A stretch of DNA of 64,000 nt from Ideonella livida (GTDB lineage: Bacteria; Pseudomonadota; Gammaproteobacteria; Burkholderiales; Burkholderiaceae_C): positions 1 to 64,000 of the forward strand of contig NZ_JAAGOH010000010.1 in the NCBI RefSeq assembly GCF_010499455.1, written 5' to 3'. How positions within the stretch are numbered: the stretch's first letter is position 1; the number at the start of each line of letters is the position of its first letter. The position numbers and the translations under genes are program-made. Below are positions 9,153-17,929 of this stretch, in pieces. Below the pieces are notes generated by a model, which saw nothing but the letters and a program-made list of their open reading frames with translations, did not search any database and was not told the origin of the DNA.

Positions 9153-10633
9153 ACGCGCCCCAAACACCGCTGAACGCCACACCCGGCCCCGCGCTGGCCG
9201 ACCCGATGGCCCCCACGCCCCCCAACCTGGACGCCCCGCACGCCGCAGGCGCCCCCGCGCCCGCCTGCAGCGAAACGCCCCTAGGGCCGGCCCCCGGCAC
9301 GCAGGCGCCCCCTGCCCTGGCAGGACCTGCGGCCGCGCCCGTTCCCCTGCACCAGGTCGCCCAAGCCGCACGACGCCGGGGCCTGTGGATCATCGGCCTG
9401 TGGACGGGCGCCTTTGCCGCCTGGGCGCTGTGGGCGCCCATCTCGGGCGGTGTGGTGGCCCAGGGGCTGGTCAAGGTCGAGGCCAACCGCCGGGTCATCA
9501 CCCACCGTGACGGTGGCACCGTGGCCCGCATCTTGGTGCACGACGGCCAGACGGTCAGCCAGGGCCAGCCCCTGCTGGTGCTGGAGGATGTGCGGGTGGA
9601 CGCCTCGGTGGACCTGCTGCGGGGACAACTGGCCGCCGACCGACTGCGACGCGCCCGCCTGGAGGCCGAACTGGCGGGTGCCCCCCGCTGGGCGCCGCCA
9701 GCCGCCCTGCTGGCCGAGTTCAAGGGCGTGCCGGCCTTGTCCGAGCTGGCCGCCAAGGAACGCGCCACCTTCACCGCCCGCCGCCAGCACCTGGAGACCC
9801 AAATCACCGGTGAACAGCGCCAGGCCCAGGACACCCGCAGCGAGGTCGAGGTGCGCGAACGCGAGCGCCAGAGCGCCACCGAGGCCATCGCGCTCATGCG
9901 CGAGGAGCTGCGGCTGAACCAGCAGCTGGAGCAGGCCCAGTTCGTCAATCGGGCGCGCATCCTCACCTTGCAGCGCTCGGTGAGCGACTACGAGAGCCGC
10001 CTGCTCAACAACGACGCTGAACTGGCCCAGGCCCGCCAGCGCCTGGCCGGCTTTGCCGCCCGCGAAGCCAGCCTGCGCGAGGCCTACCGCCAGAACGCCG
10101 CTGACGAGCTGCGCGATGTGGCCGTGCGCCTGGCCGACACCGAGCAGCGCCTGCGCTCCAGCCGCGACGACCAGCAGCGCCAGACGGTGCTCGCCCCCGA
10201 AGCGGGCCGCCTGATGAACCTGCGGGTGAACACGCCCGGCTCCGCACTGGGGCCGCGCGAGCCCATCGTGGACCTGGTGCCGGCCGACGCCGCGCTGCAC
10301 ATCGAGGCCCGTATCCCCCTGGAGACCGGCGCCGACGTGCGGCCGGGCACCCCCGCCGAGGTGCACATCGTCACCGCCCACAGCCGGGGCGAGAAGCTGC
10401 TGGCCGGCCAGGTCACACGCGTCTCGGCCGACGCCGTGGAGGACCCGCGCAGTGGCGCGGCCTACCTGCTGGCCCAGGTCCAGGTGTCCCCCCAGGAGTT
10501 GGCCCGCAGCGGCCTGCCGCTGCAGCCCGGCCTGCCCGCCGAGGTCTACCTCCAGGTCAGCGAACGCACGCCGCTGGGTTTTCTGCTGGAGCCGGTGACC
10601 GGCTACTTCCGCCGCGCCTTCCGCGACCGCTGA
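9149..10633 (+). CDS. HlyD-family type I secretion periplasmic adaptor (PrtE-like)
   Basis: 494 residues. A long Ala/Pro-rich cytoplasmic N-terminus (1-75) precedes one transmembrane helix at about 79-97 (IIGLWTGAFAAWALWAPISG). A biotinyl-lipoyl-like half follows (VIVHRDGG-type stretch VITHRDGGTVARILV), then a long alpha-helical coiled-coil hairpin (about 165-345) and a beta-barrel return with VLAPEAGRLMNLRV. This is the standard layout of membrane fusion proteins that join the inner-membrane ABC transporter to TolC. The N-terminal extension is longer than usual and compositionally biased. Start is fixed by the 4-nt overlap with the upstream transporter gene. Confidence 0.94.
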   Translation: MNAPQTPLNATPGPALADPMAPTPPNLDAPHAAGAPAPACSETPLGPAPGTQAPPALAGPAAAPVPLHQVAQAARRRGLWIIGLWTGAFAAWALWAPISGGVVAQGLVKVEANRRVITHRDGGTVARILVHDGQTVSQGQPLLVLEDVRVDASVDLLRGQLAADRLRRARLEAELAGAPRWAPPAALLAEFKGVPALSELAAKERATFTARRQHLETQITGEQRQAQDTRSEVEVRERERQSATEAIALMREELRLNQQLEQAQFVNRARILTLQRSVSDYESRLLNNDAELAQARQRLAGFAAREASLREAYRQNAADELRDVAVRLADTEQRLRSSRDDQQRQTVLAPEAGRLMNLRVNTPGSALGPREPIVDLVPADAALHIEARIPLETGADVRPGTPAEVHIVTAHSRGEKLLAGQVTRVSADAVEDPRSGAAYLLAQVQVSPQELARSGLPLQPGLPAEVYLQVSERTPLGFLLEPVTGYFRRAFRDR

Positions 10634-10686
10634 GCAGCTGACAAGCCGTTCGACGCCCGCGCCGCCGACCATTTTTCCCCCGCCCC

Positions 10687-11922
10687 ATGCGCGTCCTCTT
10701 CATCCACCAGAACCTGCCCGGCCAGTTCACCCACCAGATGCGCGCGCTGCAGGCCGCAGGCCACGAGGTGCTGGGCATCGTCGAGAAATCCGCCCTGCAG
10801 CGCTGCGCCGCCCTGCACCCCGGCATCGGCCTGCTGGGCTACGGGGTGCAGGCGCCCAAGGAACCTGGCGGCATCCACGCCTACCTGCGCGACGTGGACA
10901 CCCAGGTGCGCCGGGGCCAGTCCGTGGCCCGCGCCCTGCTGGAACTCAAGAAGAAGGGTAAGGTGCCCGACTTGGTGGTGGCCCATCCCGGTTGGGGCGA
11001 GAGCCTGTTCATCCGCGACGTGCTGCCCGGGGTGCCGCTGGTCAACTACCTGGAGTTCTTCTTCTCCGCCCGCGGGGGCGACGTGAACTTTGACCCCGAG
11101 TTCCCGGCCACGCTGGACACCGAATGCCGGCTGACCGTGCGCAACGCGCTGTTCCTGTCCGCCCTGGAGAACTGCAGCGCGGGCGTGGCGCCCACCCCCT
11201 GGCAGCGGTCCCGCTTTCCGGCCACCTACCTGCCGCGCATCTCCGTCATCCATGAAGGCGTGGACACCCGCGCCATCACCCCGCAGGACGGCGCGCAGTG
11301 GACCTGGGAGGGACGCACCTACCGTCAGGGCGAGCCCATCGTCACCTACGTGGCCCGCGGGCTGGAGCCCTACCGGGGCTTTCACCTGTTCATGCGGGCC
11401 CTGCCCCGCTTGCTGCGCGAACACGCTGGCGCCCGGGTCATCCTGGTGGGCGGTGACGCGGTGAGCTACGGCAGCCGGCACCCCAGCGGCAAGAGCTGGC
11501 GTGAGGTGATGCTGGACGAGGTCGGCGACCAGCTGGACATGGCGCGGGTGCATTTCACCGGCCGCGTGCCGCATGCCGACCTGCACCAGATCTTCCGCGT
11601 CTCGGCCGCCCACGTGTACCTGACCTACCCCTTCGTGCTGTCGTGGTCGCTGCTGGAGGCCATGGCCTGCGGCGCGCTGGTCATCGGCAGCCGCACGGCC
11701 CCGGTGGAGGATGTGGTGGTGGACGGCGGCAACGGCCTGCTGGTGGACTTTTTCGACCAGGACGCGTTGCTGGACCGCATCACCCAGGCGCTGACCCAGC
11801 CCGGGCGCTGGGCGCCGTTGCGTCAGGCCGCCCGCGAGACGGTGGTCAACCGCTTTGACCTGCAAACCGTCTGCCTGCCCGAGGCCCTGCGCCTGCTCGA
11901 CCGCGTGGCCGGCCGGGGCTGA
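10687..11922 (+). CDS. GT4-type glycosyltransferase
   Basis: 411 residues. The N-terminal Rossmann half begins MRVLFIHQNLPGQFTHQ, and the C-terminal GT-B half carries the GT4-like donor-site region SWSLLEAMACGALVIGSRTAPVEDVV (about 319-345), with the Glu pair region typical of retaining enzymes. Soluble, no signal peptide. It starts 53 nt after the HlyD-type gene on the same strand, so it is probably co-transcribed. A role in glycosylating the secreted RTX protein, or in a surface polysaccharide, is a reasonable guess; donor and acceptor are unknown. Confidence 0.88.
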   Translation: MRVLFIHQNLPGQFTHQMRALQAAGHEVLGIVEKSALQRCAALHPGIGLLGYGVQAPKEPGGIHAYLRDVDTQVRRGQSVARALLELKKKGKVPDLVVAHPGWGESLFIRDVLPGVPLVNYLEFFFSARGGDVNFDPEFPATLDTECRLTVRNALFLSALENCSAGVAPTPWQRSRFPATYLPRISVIHEGVDTRAITPQDGAQWTWEGRTYRQGEPIVTYVARGLEPYRGFHLFMRALPRLLREHAGARVILVGGDAVSYGSRHPSGKSWREVMLDEVGDQLDMARVHFTGRVPHADLHQIFRVSAAHVYLTYPFVLSWSLLEAMACGALVIGSRTAPVEDVVVDGGNGLLVDFFDQDALLDRITQALTQPGRWAPLRQAARETVVNRFDLQTVCLPEALRLLDRVAGRG

Positions 11923-11943
11923 GCCCGCGCCAGGCCAAGCGTG

Positions 11944-12696
11944 TCAGCGCAGGCCGTCCCAGAGCAGCTTGACGCCGGTGAGGAACATGCCCAGGTGGAA
12001 GATCCGGTAGAACCACACCGGATCGATGTGCCGCACCACCCGCAGGCCCAGCCACACGCCGACCGGCGCAAAGGGCATGAGCGCCAGTGAGGTGGCGATG
12101 TTGCGGCCGTCGATCAGGCCCAGCCAGGCATAGGGCACCCACTTGGAGAAGTTGATGACGGTGAACAGCACCGCACTGGTGGCGGTGAACACGATGGGCG
12201 CCAGGCGCTGCGGCAGCAGGTAGAAGCCCAACGGCGGGCCGCCCGCATGGGCCACAAAGCTGGTGAAGCCGGCCGTGGTGCCCAGCACCGCCCCCAGCCA
12301 GCGTGGCGGACTCGGCGCGTCCGCACGGGGTGGAAACACCACCCGGATCGCCAGGAACAGCAGGGTGATGGCCCCAACCACGCCCGCCACGGCCTGGGCC
12401 GGCAACGCCCCGAAGGACAGGGCGCCGATCACGATGCCCGCCAGCCCCGCCGGCACCAACAGCCGCAACAGCGCCCGATCGGCCTGCCGCACCAGGGCGG
12501 CCAGGCCCATCAGGTCCATCACCGCCAGCAGCGGCAGCATGATGGCCGCCGCCTGCGGCACCGGCACCGCCAACGCCATGATCGGCACCGCCAGCGCCCC
12601 GAAACCTGCCCCGAAGCCGCTCTTGGAGATGCCCATCAGCACCACGGCCGGTATCGCCACGGCATAGAACAGCGGATCGGTGATGAGATCGGGCAT
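11944..12696 (-). CDS. TauE/SafE family membrane permease
   Basis: 250 residues from ATG 12696 (MPDLITDPLFYAVAIPAVVLMG). About eight hydrophobic helices, with the family patterns GISKSGFGAGFGALAVP near the N-terminus and FVAHAGGPPLGFYLLP at mid-protein. The family moves sulfite, sulfonates or other organic anions across the inner membrane; the substrate here cannot be assigned. A longer frame reaching 13068 runs back through the tRNA-Ser remnant and is rejected. Before the island arrived this gene would have lain just downstream of tRNA-Ser on the same strand. Confidence 0.9.
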   Translation of the reverse strand: MPDLITDPLFYAVAIPAVVLMGISKSGFGAGFGALAVPIMALAVPVPQAAAIMLPLLAVMDLMGLAALVRQADRALLRLLVPAGLAGIVIGALSFGALPAQAVAGVVGAITLLFLAIRVVFPPRADAPSPPRWLGAVLGTTAGFTSFVAHAGGPPLGFYLLPQRLAPIVFTATSAVLFTVINFSKWVPYAWLGLIDGRNIATSLALMPFAPVGVWLGLRVVRHIDPVWFYRIFHLGMFLTGVKLLWDGLR

Positions 12697-12715
12697 GCGG
12701 TCCGTGGCCTGGGCT

Positions 12716-12756
12716 GAAAAAGCAAAAAGCCCAGATGACGAATCAACTGGGTTTGC
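12716..12756 (-). terminator. Rho-independent terminator after the tRNA-Ser remnant (ancestral tRNA terminator)
   Basis: On the minus strand GCAAACCCAG pairs with CTGGG..TTTGC (small bulge, 12-nt loop) and is followed by CTTTTTGCTTTTT. It lies just past the CCA end of the truncated tRNA-Ser copy, so it is probably the original terminator of that tRNA, separated from the gene by island insertion. Confidence 0.6.
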
Positions 12757-12770
12757 TGACGGTGCACGAA

Positions 12771-12832
12771 TTTGGCGGAGAGAGAGGGATTCGAACCCTC
12801 GATACACGAGTACCTGTATACCGGATTTCGAG
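12771..12832 (-). repeat. attL: truncated copy of the tRNA-Ser(CGA) 3' part
   Basis: 62 bp identical to 23437-23498, inside the intact tRNA-Ser gene, except for one base (C at 12807 against G at 23473). The copy covers the CCA end, acceptor 3' strand, T arm, long variable arm and half of the anticodon stem-loop. Homology stops inside the anticodon loop, a usual crossover place for tyrosine recombinases that target tRNA genes. The single change breaks pairing in the variable arm, as expected for a copy no longer under selection. Confidence 0.9.
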
Positions 12833-13102
12833 CCCTTTGCGCCTGTGCAGAGCGGCGCGTCAGCCAAATTTCTCAGTTCGCCATGCGGGACATGGCTTAA
12901 GGGCCGTCGAGCACGTCCTCGATGCCCGCACAACGGCCCAGCGAATTCCGTTGGGCGGTGCATCTCTGGTCCACCGCACGGTCGGGCCGACACGCTTGAG
13001 TGCCGGGCTGCGTGCTGTGGTCCGCTGTGCACAGGGGGTTTGCGGGGTGCCGACCGAGCAGCTTGCACGCAAGCGGACTACGCTCACGCACGCTTGGGAC
13101 AG
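12833..13102. other. Left island edge, no gene seen
   Basis: This 270-bp stretch between attL and the IS holds no convincing gene on either strand. It has one hairpin (GCCCAGCG/CGTTGGGC, 12936-12956, one mismatch). It may be the remains of the element's original left end, for instance a lost integrase region. Confidence 0.5.
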
Positions 13103-13129
13103 TGGGCTGCTGCCGGTTTTTCGGACACC
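13103..13129 (+). repeat. IS left terminal inverted repeat
   Basis: A 14-bp perfect block plus a 7-bp block separated by six unmatched bases, mirrored at 14315-14341. Confidence 0.85.
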
Positions 13130-13163
13130 TTGTTAAGGTAGAAGAAGGAACCGGAGGTGGTTT

Positions 13164-13457
13164 ATGGGAACGAGAAGGCAGTTCAGCCGAGAGTTCAAGG
13201 TCGAGGCGGTCAAGCTGGTCAAGGATCGCGGGGTGTCGGTGGCGCAGGCCGCACGCGACCTGGAGGTGCACCAGACGGTGCTGCGCTCGTGGATCAGGGA
13301 GTTGGCGGCAGACCCGCAGCAGGCTTTCCCTGGCAAAGGCGTGATGAAGCCCGAGCAGGCCGAAGTCGAGCGACTGCGGCGTGAAGTGGCCAAGCTCAAG
13401 ATGGAGCGTGACATCTTGAAAAAAGCCGCGGCCTACTTCGCCGAGGACTCACTGTGA
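13164..13457 (+). CDS. IS3-family transposase OrfA (helix-turn-helix)
   Basis: 97 residues starting MGTRRQFSREFKVEAVKLV after a GGAGGT ribosome site. The N-terminal helix-turn-helix (about 10-50) binds the IS ends, and a leucine-zipper-like tail (VERLRREVAKLKMERDILKK) mediates multimerisation. A run of six A then G (13419-13425) precedes the OrfB overlap and could allow the -1 frameshift that makes OrfAB, although its codon phase (AAA AAA GCC) is not the textbook A-AAA-AAG. It overlaps the OrfB GTG by 4 nt. Confidence 0.9.
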   Translation: MGTRRQFSREFKVEAVKLVKDRGVSVAQAARDLEVHQTVLRSWIRELAADPQQAFPGKGVMKPEQAEVERLRREVAKLKMERDILKKAAAYFAEDSL

Positions 13458-14311
13458 GGTTTGAGTTCATGGCGAAGCACCGAGGAATCTGGCCGGTGGT
13501 GGTGATGTGCGAGGCGCTCGGTGTCTCGCGTAGTGGCTTCTACGACTGGCTGGAACGGCCGCAAAGCCAGCGCTGCTTGACCAACGAGGTGTTGGCCAAG
13601 CAGGTCAGGCAAAGCTTCGTGGGCAGCGACAGGACCTAGGGTGCACGCCGGGTTTGGCGCGACGTGCTGGCCAGCGGTTTGAACTGTGGCCTGCATCGGG
13701 TCGAGAAGCTCATGCAGCAACAGGCGCTGCGCGCCAGGCCCAGACGGCGTGGTCTGCCCAAGGACGACGGGCAACGCAGTGAGATCGCGGGCAACCTACT
13801 GGAGCGTCAGTTCAAAGCAGATGCCCCGAACCAGAAGTGGGTCGCCGACTTCACCTACATCTGGACCGCCGAGGGGTGGCTGTATGTGGCGGTGGTGCTG
13901 GACCTGTACTCCCGCAAGGTCGTGGGCTGGTCCATGCAGGCCAGCATGACCTCGCAGTTGGTGGCCGATGCGCTGATGATGGCGGTTTGGCGGCGTGGCA
14001 AACCCGCGGCGCTGATGCACCACTCGGACCAGGGCAGCCAATACACCAGTGGGCATTTCCAACAACTGCTCAAGGAGCAGGGCATCACCTGCAGCATGAG
14101 CCGGGCCGGCGAGGTCTGGGACAACTCGGCGATGGAGAGCTTCTTCAGTTCAATGAAGACCGAGCGCGTTGCGAGCAAGGTCTACAGAACGCGCGAGGAG
14201 GCGCGGGCTGATGTGTTCGACTACATCGAGCGGTTCTACAACCCGACTCGGCGGCATTCGACCATCGGCTACGTCAGCCCAGTACAGTTCGAACAAGCTC
14301 GAGGAGCTTAG
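13454..14311 (+). pseudogene. IS3-family transposase OrfB, interrupted by an in-frame amber codon
   Basis: The frame opens at GTG 13454 and would give about 285 residues, but codon 62 (13637-13639) is TAG, in the position where relatives usually have Tyr before Gly in a (T/S)YG(A/S)RR motif. The rest is intact DDE integrase: VADFTYI (first Asp), HHSDQGSQY (second Asp) and NSAMESFFSSMK (Glu), ending QFEQARGA. A single base change would restore it. Because all catalytic residues lie after the stop, the 61-residue product cannot transpose. Confidence 0.87.
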
Positions 14312-14314
14312 GTC

Positions 14315-14341
14315 GGTGTCCAGAATTCCGGCAGCAGCCCA
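14315..14341 (-). repeat. IS right terminal inverted repeat
   Basis: Mirror of 13103-13129. It begins 4 nt after the OrfB stop. Confidence 0.85.
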
Positions 14342-14372
14342 GCACACGTCAGTCTGCGGGCAGTCATTGTGT

Positions 14373-14759
14373 TCACTTCACGGTGAAGCGTGCGGTGGCT
14401 GGCTTGCCGCCGACGGTCACGACCGCGACGGCCTTGGTGCCGGGGCCGACCTTGAAGCTTCCGGTGGCTTCGAGCTTGTCGCCAGCCGGCTTCAGCTCGA
14501 CTTCTTGCTTCTCGGCGCCGGTCAGCAGCGTGACCTTTGCGCTGGCCTTGGACACGTCAGCAGGCTTGCCGTGATCCCGCAGGTACAACTGGATCGCGGT
14601 GGGCTTGGCCACCAGCTCGTAGTCCATGTCCTTGACCTCGACCACGACGCCGCCATGCAGCGGCTTGTGCTCATGGGCATGGTCATGCTTGTCGCCGGCG
14701 GCGAAGGCCGAACCGGCAAGGGCGAGGGCGACGGAGGCGAGAACGGCGTGCATCTTCAT
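14373..14759 (-). CDS. Small histidine-rich periplasmic protein at the end of the metal-efflux operon
   Basis: 128 residues from ATG 14759, with GGA spaced before it. A signal peptide (MKMHAVLASVALALAGSAFA) is followed by a His-rich stretch (GDKHDHAHEHKPLHGG), then a domain of short beta strands (about 45-128) without cysteines. It lies 49 nt downstream of the RND pump gene on the same strand. The composition suggests metal binding in the periplasm. Its fold resembles the beta-rich part of the protein at 19045-19605 (both have YLxD/R-x-H/F-x-x-x-P patterns), so the two may be related. Not recognised as a named family. Confidence 0.8.
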   Translation of the reverse strand: MKMHAVLASVALALAGSAFAAGDKHDHAHEHKPLHGGVVVEVKDMDYELVAKPTAIQLYLRDHGKPADVSKASAKVTLLTGAEKQEVELKPAGDKLEATGSFKVGPGTKAVAVVTVGGKPATARFTVK

Positions 14760-14808
14760 GGGAGTCCTTTCAGGGTGGTGGATGGGAACAACGACGGGCA
14801 GAACGTGG

Positions 14809-17800
14809 TCACAGGGCCTCGGCATCCTTGTCGTCCAGCAGCGCCTCGGCCGGCTTGCGACCGAAGAGCCAGAACATCGCCGGCGTGAGGAAGGTGTCGA
14901 GCAGCGTCGAGCTGATCAGCCCGGAGAAGATGACCACGGCCACCGGGTGCAGCACCTCGGTGCCGGGCTGCTCGGCCTCGAACAGCAGCGGTGCCAGCGC
15001 AAACGCAGTGACCAGGGCGGTCATCAGCACCGGGCTCAGGCGCTCCAGCGAGCCACGCAGGATCATCTTCTGGTCGAAGGACTCGCCCTCGAAACGCATC
15101 AGGTTGACGTAGTGGCTGACCTTGAGGATGCCGTTGCGCACCGAGATGCCGGCCAGCGTGATGAATCCGACCAGCGCCGCCACGCTCAGCGGCTGGCCCG
15201 ACAGCCAAAGGCCGATCACCGCACCGACCAGGGCCAACGGGATGTTCACCATGATCAGCGCCGACAGCGCAGCCGACTTGTAGCGGCTGTACAGCACCAC
15301 GAACATCAGCGTCAGCGACACGATGGACAGCAGGCCGACCAGGCGCGAAGCCTCCTCCTGCGCCTGGAACTGCCCGCCCAGGGTGATGAAGTAGCCCTCG
15401 GGCAGCTTCGTCTCGGCGACCACCTTGCGGATGTCGGCCACGATCTCCGAGAGTGCCCGCCCGGACGCGTTGGCCGACAGCACGATGCGTCGTTTGCCGT
15501 CGTCGCGGCTGATCTGGTTGGGGCCGTCGCCGTCCTCGATCGTCGCGATCCTCGACAACGGGATGCGGCCGTTCGGTGTCTCGATCAGGATCTGGCCCAG
15601 GCCTTCGACCGACCGAGCCGTGTCGGGCAGGCGCACGACCAGCGCAAAGCGCCGGCCACCCTCGACGATCTGCGTGACCTTCTCGCCCTCGACCAGTGCC
15701 TGCAGCGCCGACAGCACCTGCGGTGCCGGCACGCCGTACTGCGCGGCTGCCGCGTAGTCGACGCGCACCTTGATCTGCGGCGCCAGCACCTGCTTCTCGA
15801 TCTGCAGGTCCGCGATGCCCGGGATGGCGGCCAGCTTCGCGCGCAGGGCATCGGCCTGGCCCCGCAGCGCATCGAGATCCTCCCCGAAGATCTTGATGGC
15901 GATCTGCGAACGCACCCCCGACAGCATGTGGTCGATACGGTGCGAGATGGGCTGACCGATCTCCAGCGCCGCGGGCAGGTTGACCAGGCGCGCGCGGATG
16001 TCGGCCTTGATTTCGTCCATGCTGCGCGTCAGCTCGGCCGTGGGCTTCAAACCCACGTCGAGCTCGCTGACGTGCACCCCTTCGGCATGCTCATCCAGCT
16101 CGGCCCGGCCGCTGCGCCGCCCCACGTGCGTCACTTCCGGCACCTGCTTGACCAGCACCTCGGCCTGCCGCGCCAGCGCGGATGACTCCGTCAAGGTGAC
16201 GCCGGGGTTCAGGCGCAGACCGATCAGCAGCGTGCCCTCGTTGAAGGGTGGCAGGAAGGTCGTCGGGAAGAACGGCACGGCGGCCGCGGCCACCAGCACC
16301 GCCGCGCCAGCGGTCGCCATGGCGGCCTTGGGCCGGTTCAGCACGCCCTGCAGGCTGCTGCGGTAGCCCGCCTTGAGCCAGGCCAGGACCTTGGTGTCGC
16401 CGTGGTCCAGGTTCTTCATCCGCGGCAGCAGGTAGAAGCTGAGCACGGGTGTCACCGTCACCGAGACGATCAGCGAAGCGAGCGTCGAGACGATGAAGGC
16501 GATGCCCAGCGGCACGAACAGCTTGCCTTCCAGCCCCGGCAGCGCGAACAGCGGGATGAAGACCAGCACGATGATGACCGTGGCGTACAGGATGGCCGAG
16601 CGCACCTCCATCGTGGCGTGTGCGACGACCTCGATCGGGTGCAGCCGGCTGTGCGGATGGTTGGCCCGGTCGGCCTTCAGCCGCCGCAGCACGTTCTCGA
16701 CACCCACGACCGCGTCGTCGACCAGGCCACCGATGGCAATCGCCAGGCCGCCCAGCGTCATCGTGTTGATCGACAGGCCGAAGTACTTGAAGACCAGCGC
16801 GGTGATGAAGATCGATACGGGAATGGCCGTCAGCGCGATGATGGTCGGCCGCAGGGTGCCCAGGAAGAAGAACAGGATCACCGCCACGAAGACCGAGGCG
16901 CCGATCAGCTTGCCCTGCAGCGTGGTGATCGAGGCCTCGATGAAGCTGGCCTGGCGGAAGGTCACGCGCGGTGCCTCCATGCCGGCCGGCAGCGAAGCCT
17001 TCAACCCGACCAGCGCGTCCTCGATGGACTTGGTCAGCGCGATGGTGTCGGCCGTCGGCTGCTTCTGGATGCCCAGGATGACGGCCGGCTTCCCCTCGAA
17101 GCCCGCATCGCCGCGCTTGAGCGCCGCGGCGAAGGTCACCTCGGCGATCTGGCGCATCAGGATGGGCTGGCCATCCTTGGAGGTCAGTGCCAGGTTCTTC
17201 AGGTCATCGAGTCGCGAGGTCCGGCCCAGGTTGCGGATCAGGTACTCGCGACCGTTGAGCTCCAGGAATCCGCCGGAGGTGTTGGCCGAGTAGCCCTTGA
17301 GCGCCCCTTCGAGCTGCTCGTGGGTGATACCCAGTTCCGCCATGCGGGCGGTGTTGGGCTGGACCTGGAACTGCCGCACCTCGCCGCCGATGGGGATCAC
17401 CTGCGCGACACCGGGCACCGACAGCAGCCTTGGCCGTAGCACCCAGTCGGCGTACTCGCGCACGGCCATCGGGCTGATCTTGCTCGGATCGACGGGAATC
17501 GCGATCTGCATGATCTCGCCCATGATCGAGCTGATCGGCCCCATGCGCGGCACCACACCCTCGGCGATGCCCTCCTCCATCGACGACAGCCGCTCCGACA
17601 CCAGCTGCCGGGCGCGGAAGATGTCGGTGCTCCAGTCGAAGGTGACGTAGAGGAAGGACAGGCCGGCCGACGAGGTCGAGCGCACGGACTCCACGCCGGG
17701 CAGACCGTTCATGGTCGTCTCCAGCGGGAAGGTGATGAGCTGCTCCACCTCCTCGGCGGCCATGCCGCCGGCCTCGGTCATGATGGTGACGGTGGGCTTG

Positions 17801-17928
17801 TTGAGGTCCGGGAACACGTCCACCGGGGTACGGGACAGCGTGAACGCGCCGTAGGCCATCAGCACCACGCTGGCGATGATCACCAGCAGACGGTTCGTCA
17901 GGCTGTTGTCGAGTAGCCACTTGAACAT
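14809..17928 (-). CDS. Heavy-metal efflux RND permease (CzcA/CusA family)
   Basis: 1039 residues, normal for HME-RND pumps. An N-terminal helix (13-31), a first periplasmic porter domain, a TM2-6 block (about 340-500), a second porter domain and a TM8-12 block. The TM4 motif is AIGGLVDDAVVGVEN: Asp404 matches CzcA Asp408 and CusA Asp405, and Glu411 matches CzcA Glu415, but the first CzcA acidic residue (DFG) is Ala398 as in CusA. In the second porter domain RIDHMLSGVRSQIAIK resembles CzcA, and the CusA methionine triad is not obvious. It exports a metal cation from periplasm or cytoplasm by proton antiport; which metal is uncertain. The adaptor stop is 1 nt upstream of this ATG. Confidence 0.93.
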   Translation of the reverse strand: MFKWLLDNSLTNRLLVIIASVVLMAYGAFTLSRTPVDVFPDLNKPTVTIMTEAGGMAAEEVEQLITFPLETTMNGLPGVESVRSTSSAGLSFLYVTFDWSTDIFRARQLVSERLSSMEEGIAEGVVPRMGPISSIMGEIMQIAIPVDPSKISPMAVREYADWVLRPRLLSVPGVAQVIPIGGEVRQFQVQPNTARMAELGITHEQLEGALKGYSANTSGGFLELNGREYLIRNLGRTSRLDDLKNLALTSKDGQPILMRQIAEVTFAAALKRGDAGFEGKPAVILGIQKQPTADTIALTKSIEDALVGLKASLPAGMEAPRVTFRQASFIEASITTLQGKLIGASVFVAVILFFFLGTLRPTIIALTAIPVSIFITALVFKYFGLSINTMTLGGLAIAIGGLVDDAVVGVENVLRRLKADRANHPHSRLHPIEVVAHATMEVRSAILYATVIIVLVFIPLFALPGLEGKLFVPLGIAFIVSTLASLIVSVTVTPVLSFYLLPRMKNLDHGDTKVLAWLKAGYRSSLQGVLNRPKAAMATAGAAVLVAAAAVPFFPTTFLPPFNEGTLLIGLRLNPGVTLTESSALARQAEVLVKQVPEVTHVGRRSGRAELDEHAEGVHVSELDVGLKPTAELTRSMDEIKADIRARLVNLPAALEIGQPISHRIDHMLSGVRSQIAIKIFGEDLDALRGQADALRAKLAAIPGIADLQIEKQVLAPQIKVRVDYAAAAQYGVPAPQVLSALQALVEGEKVTQIVEGGRRFALVVRLPDTARSVEGLGQILIETPNGRIPLSRIATIEDGDGPNQISRDDGKRRIVLSANASGRALSEIVADIRKVVAETKLPEGYFITLGGQFQAQEEASRLVGLLSIVSLTLMFVVLYSRYKSAALSALIMVNIPLALVGAVIGLWLSGQPLSVAALVGFITLAGISVRNGILKVSHYVNLMRFEGESFDQKMILRGSLERLSPVLMTALVTAFALAPLLFEAEQPGTEVLHPVAVVIFSGLISSTLLDTFLTPAMFWLFGRKPAEALLDDKDAEAL

Positions 17929-17929
17929 G

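Larger units (their letters stand above)
13103..14341 (+). mobile_element. IS3-family insertion sequence (1239 bp)
   Basis: The ends are imperfect inverted repeats: TGGGCTGCTGCCGG at 13103-13116 is repeated inverted at 14328-14341, and after a 6-nt divergent spacer GGACACC (13123-13129) pairs with GGTGTCC (14315-14321). Between them lie orfA and an overlapping orfB in the -1 frame, the hallmark of the family. The flanking trinucleotides (CAG on the left, GCA on the right) do not match, so no target duplication remains. orfB contains an amber codon, so the copy is probably inactive unless the codon is suppressed. Confidence 0.88.

Noticed and set aside
12936-12956. Hairpin with GTTGGGC that resembles an integron attC core
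   Set aside because: Only one arm matches the core consensus, there is no cassette or integron integrase nearby, and the spacing is too short.
12697-13068. N-terminal extension of the TauE/SafE permease
   Set aside because: The extension translates the tRNA-Ser remnant (KSGIQVLVYRGFESLSLR), a familiar false ORF. The normal hydrophobic start at 12696 fits the family.
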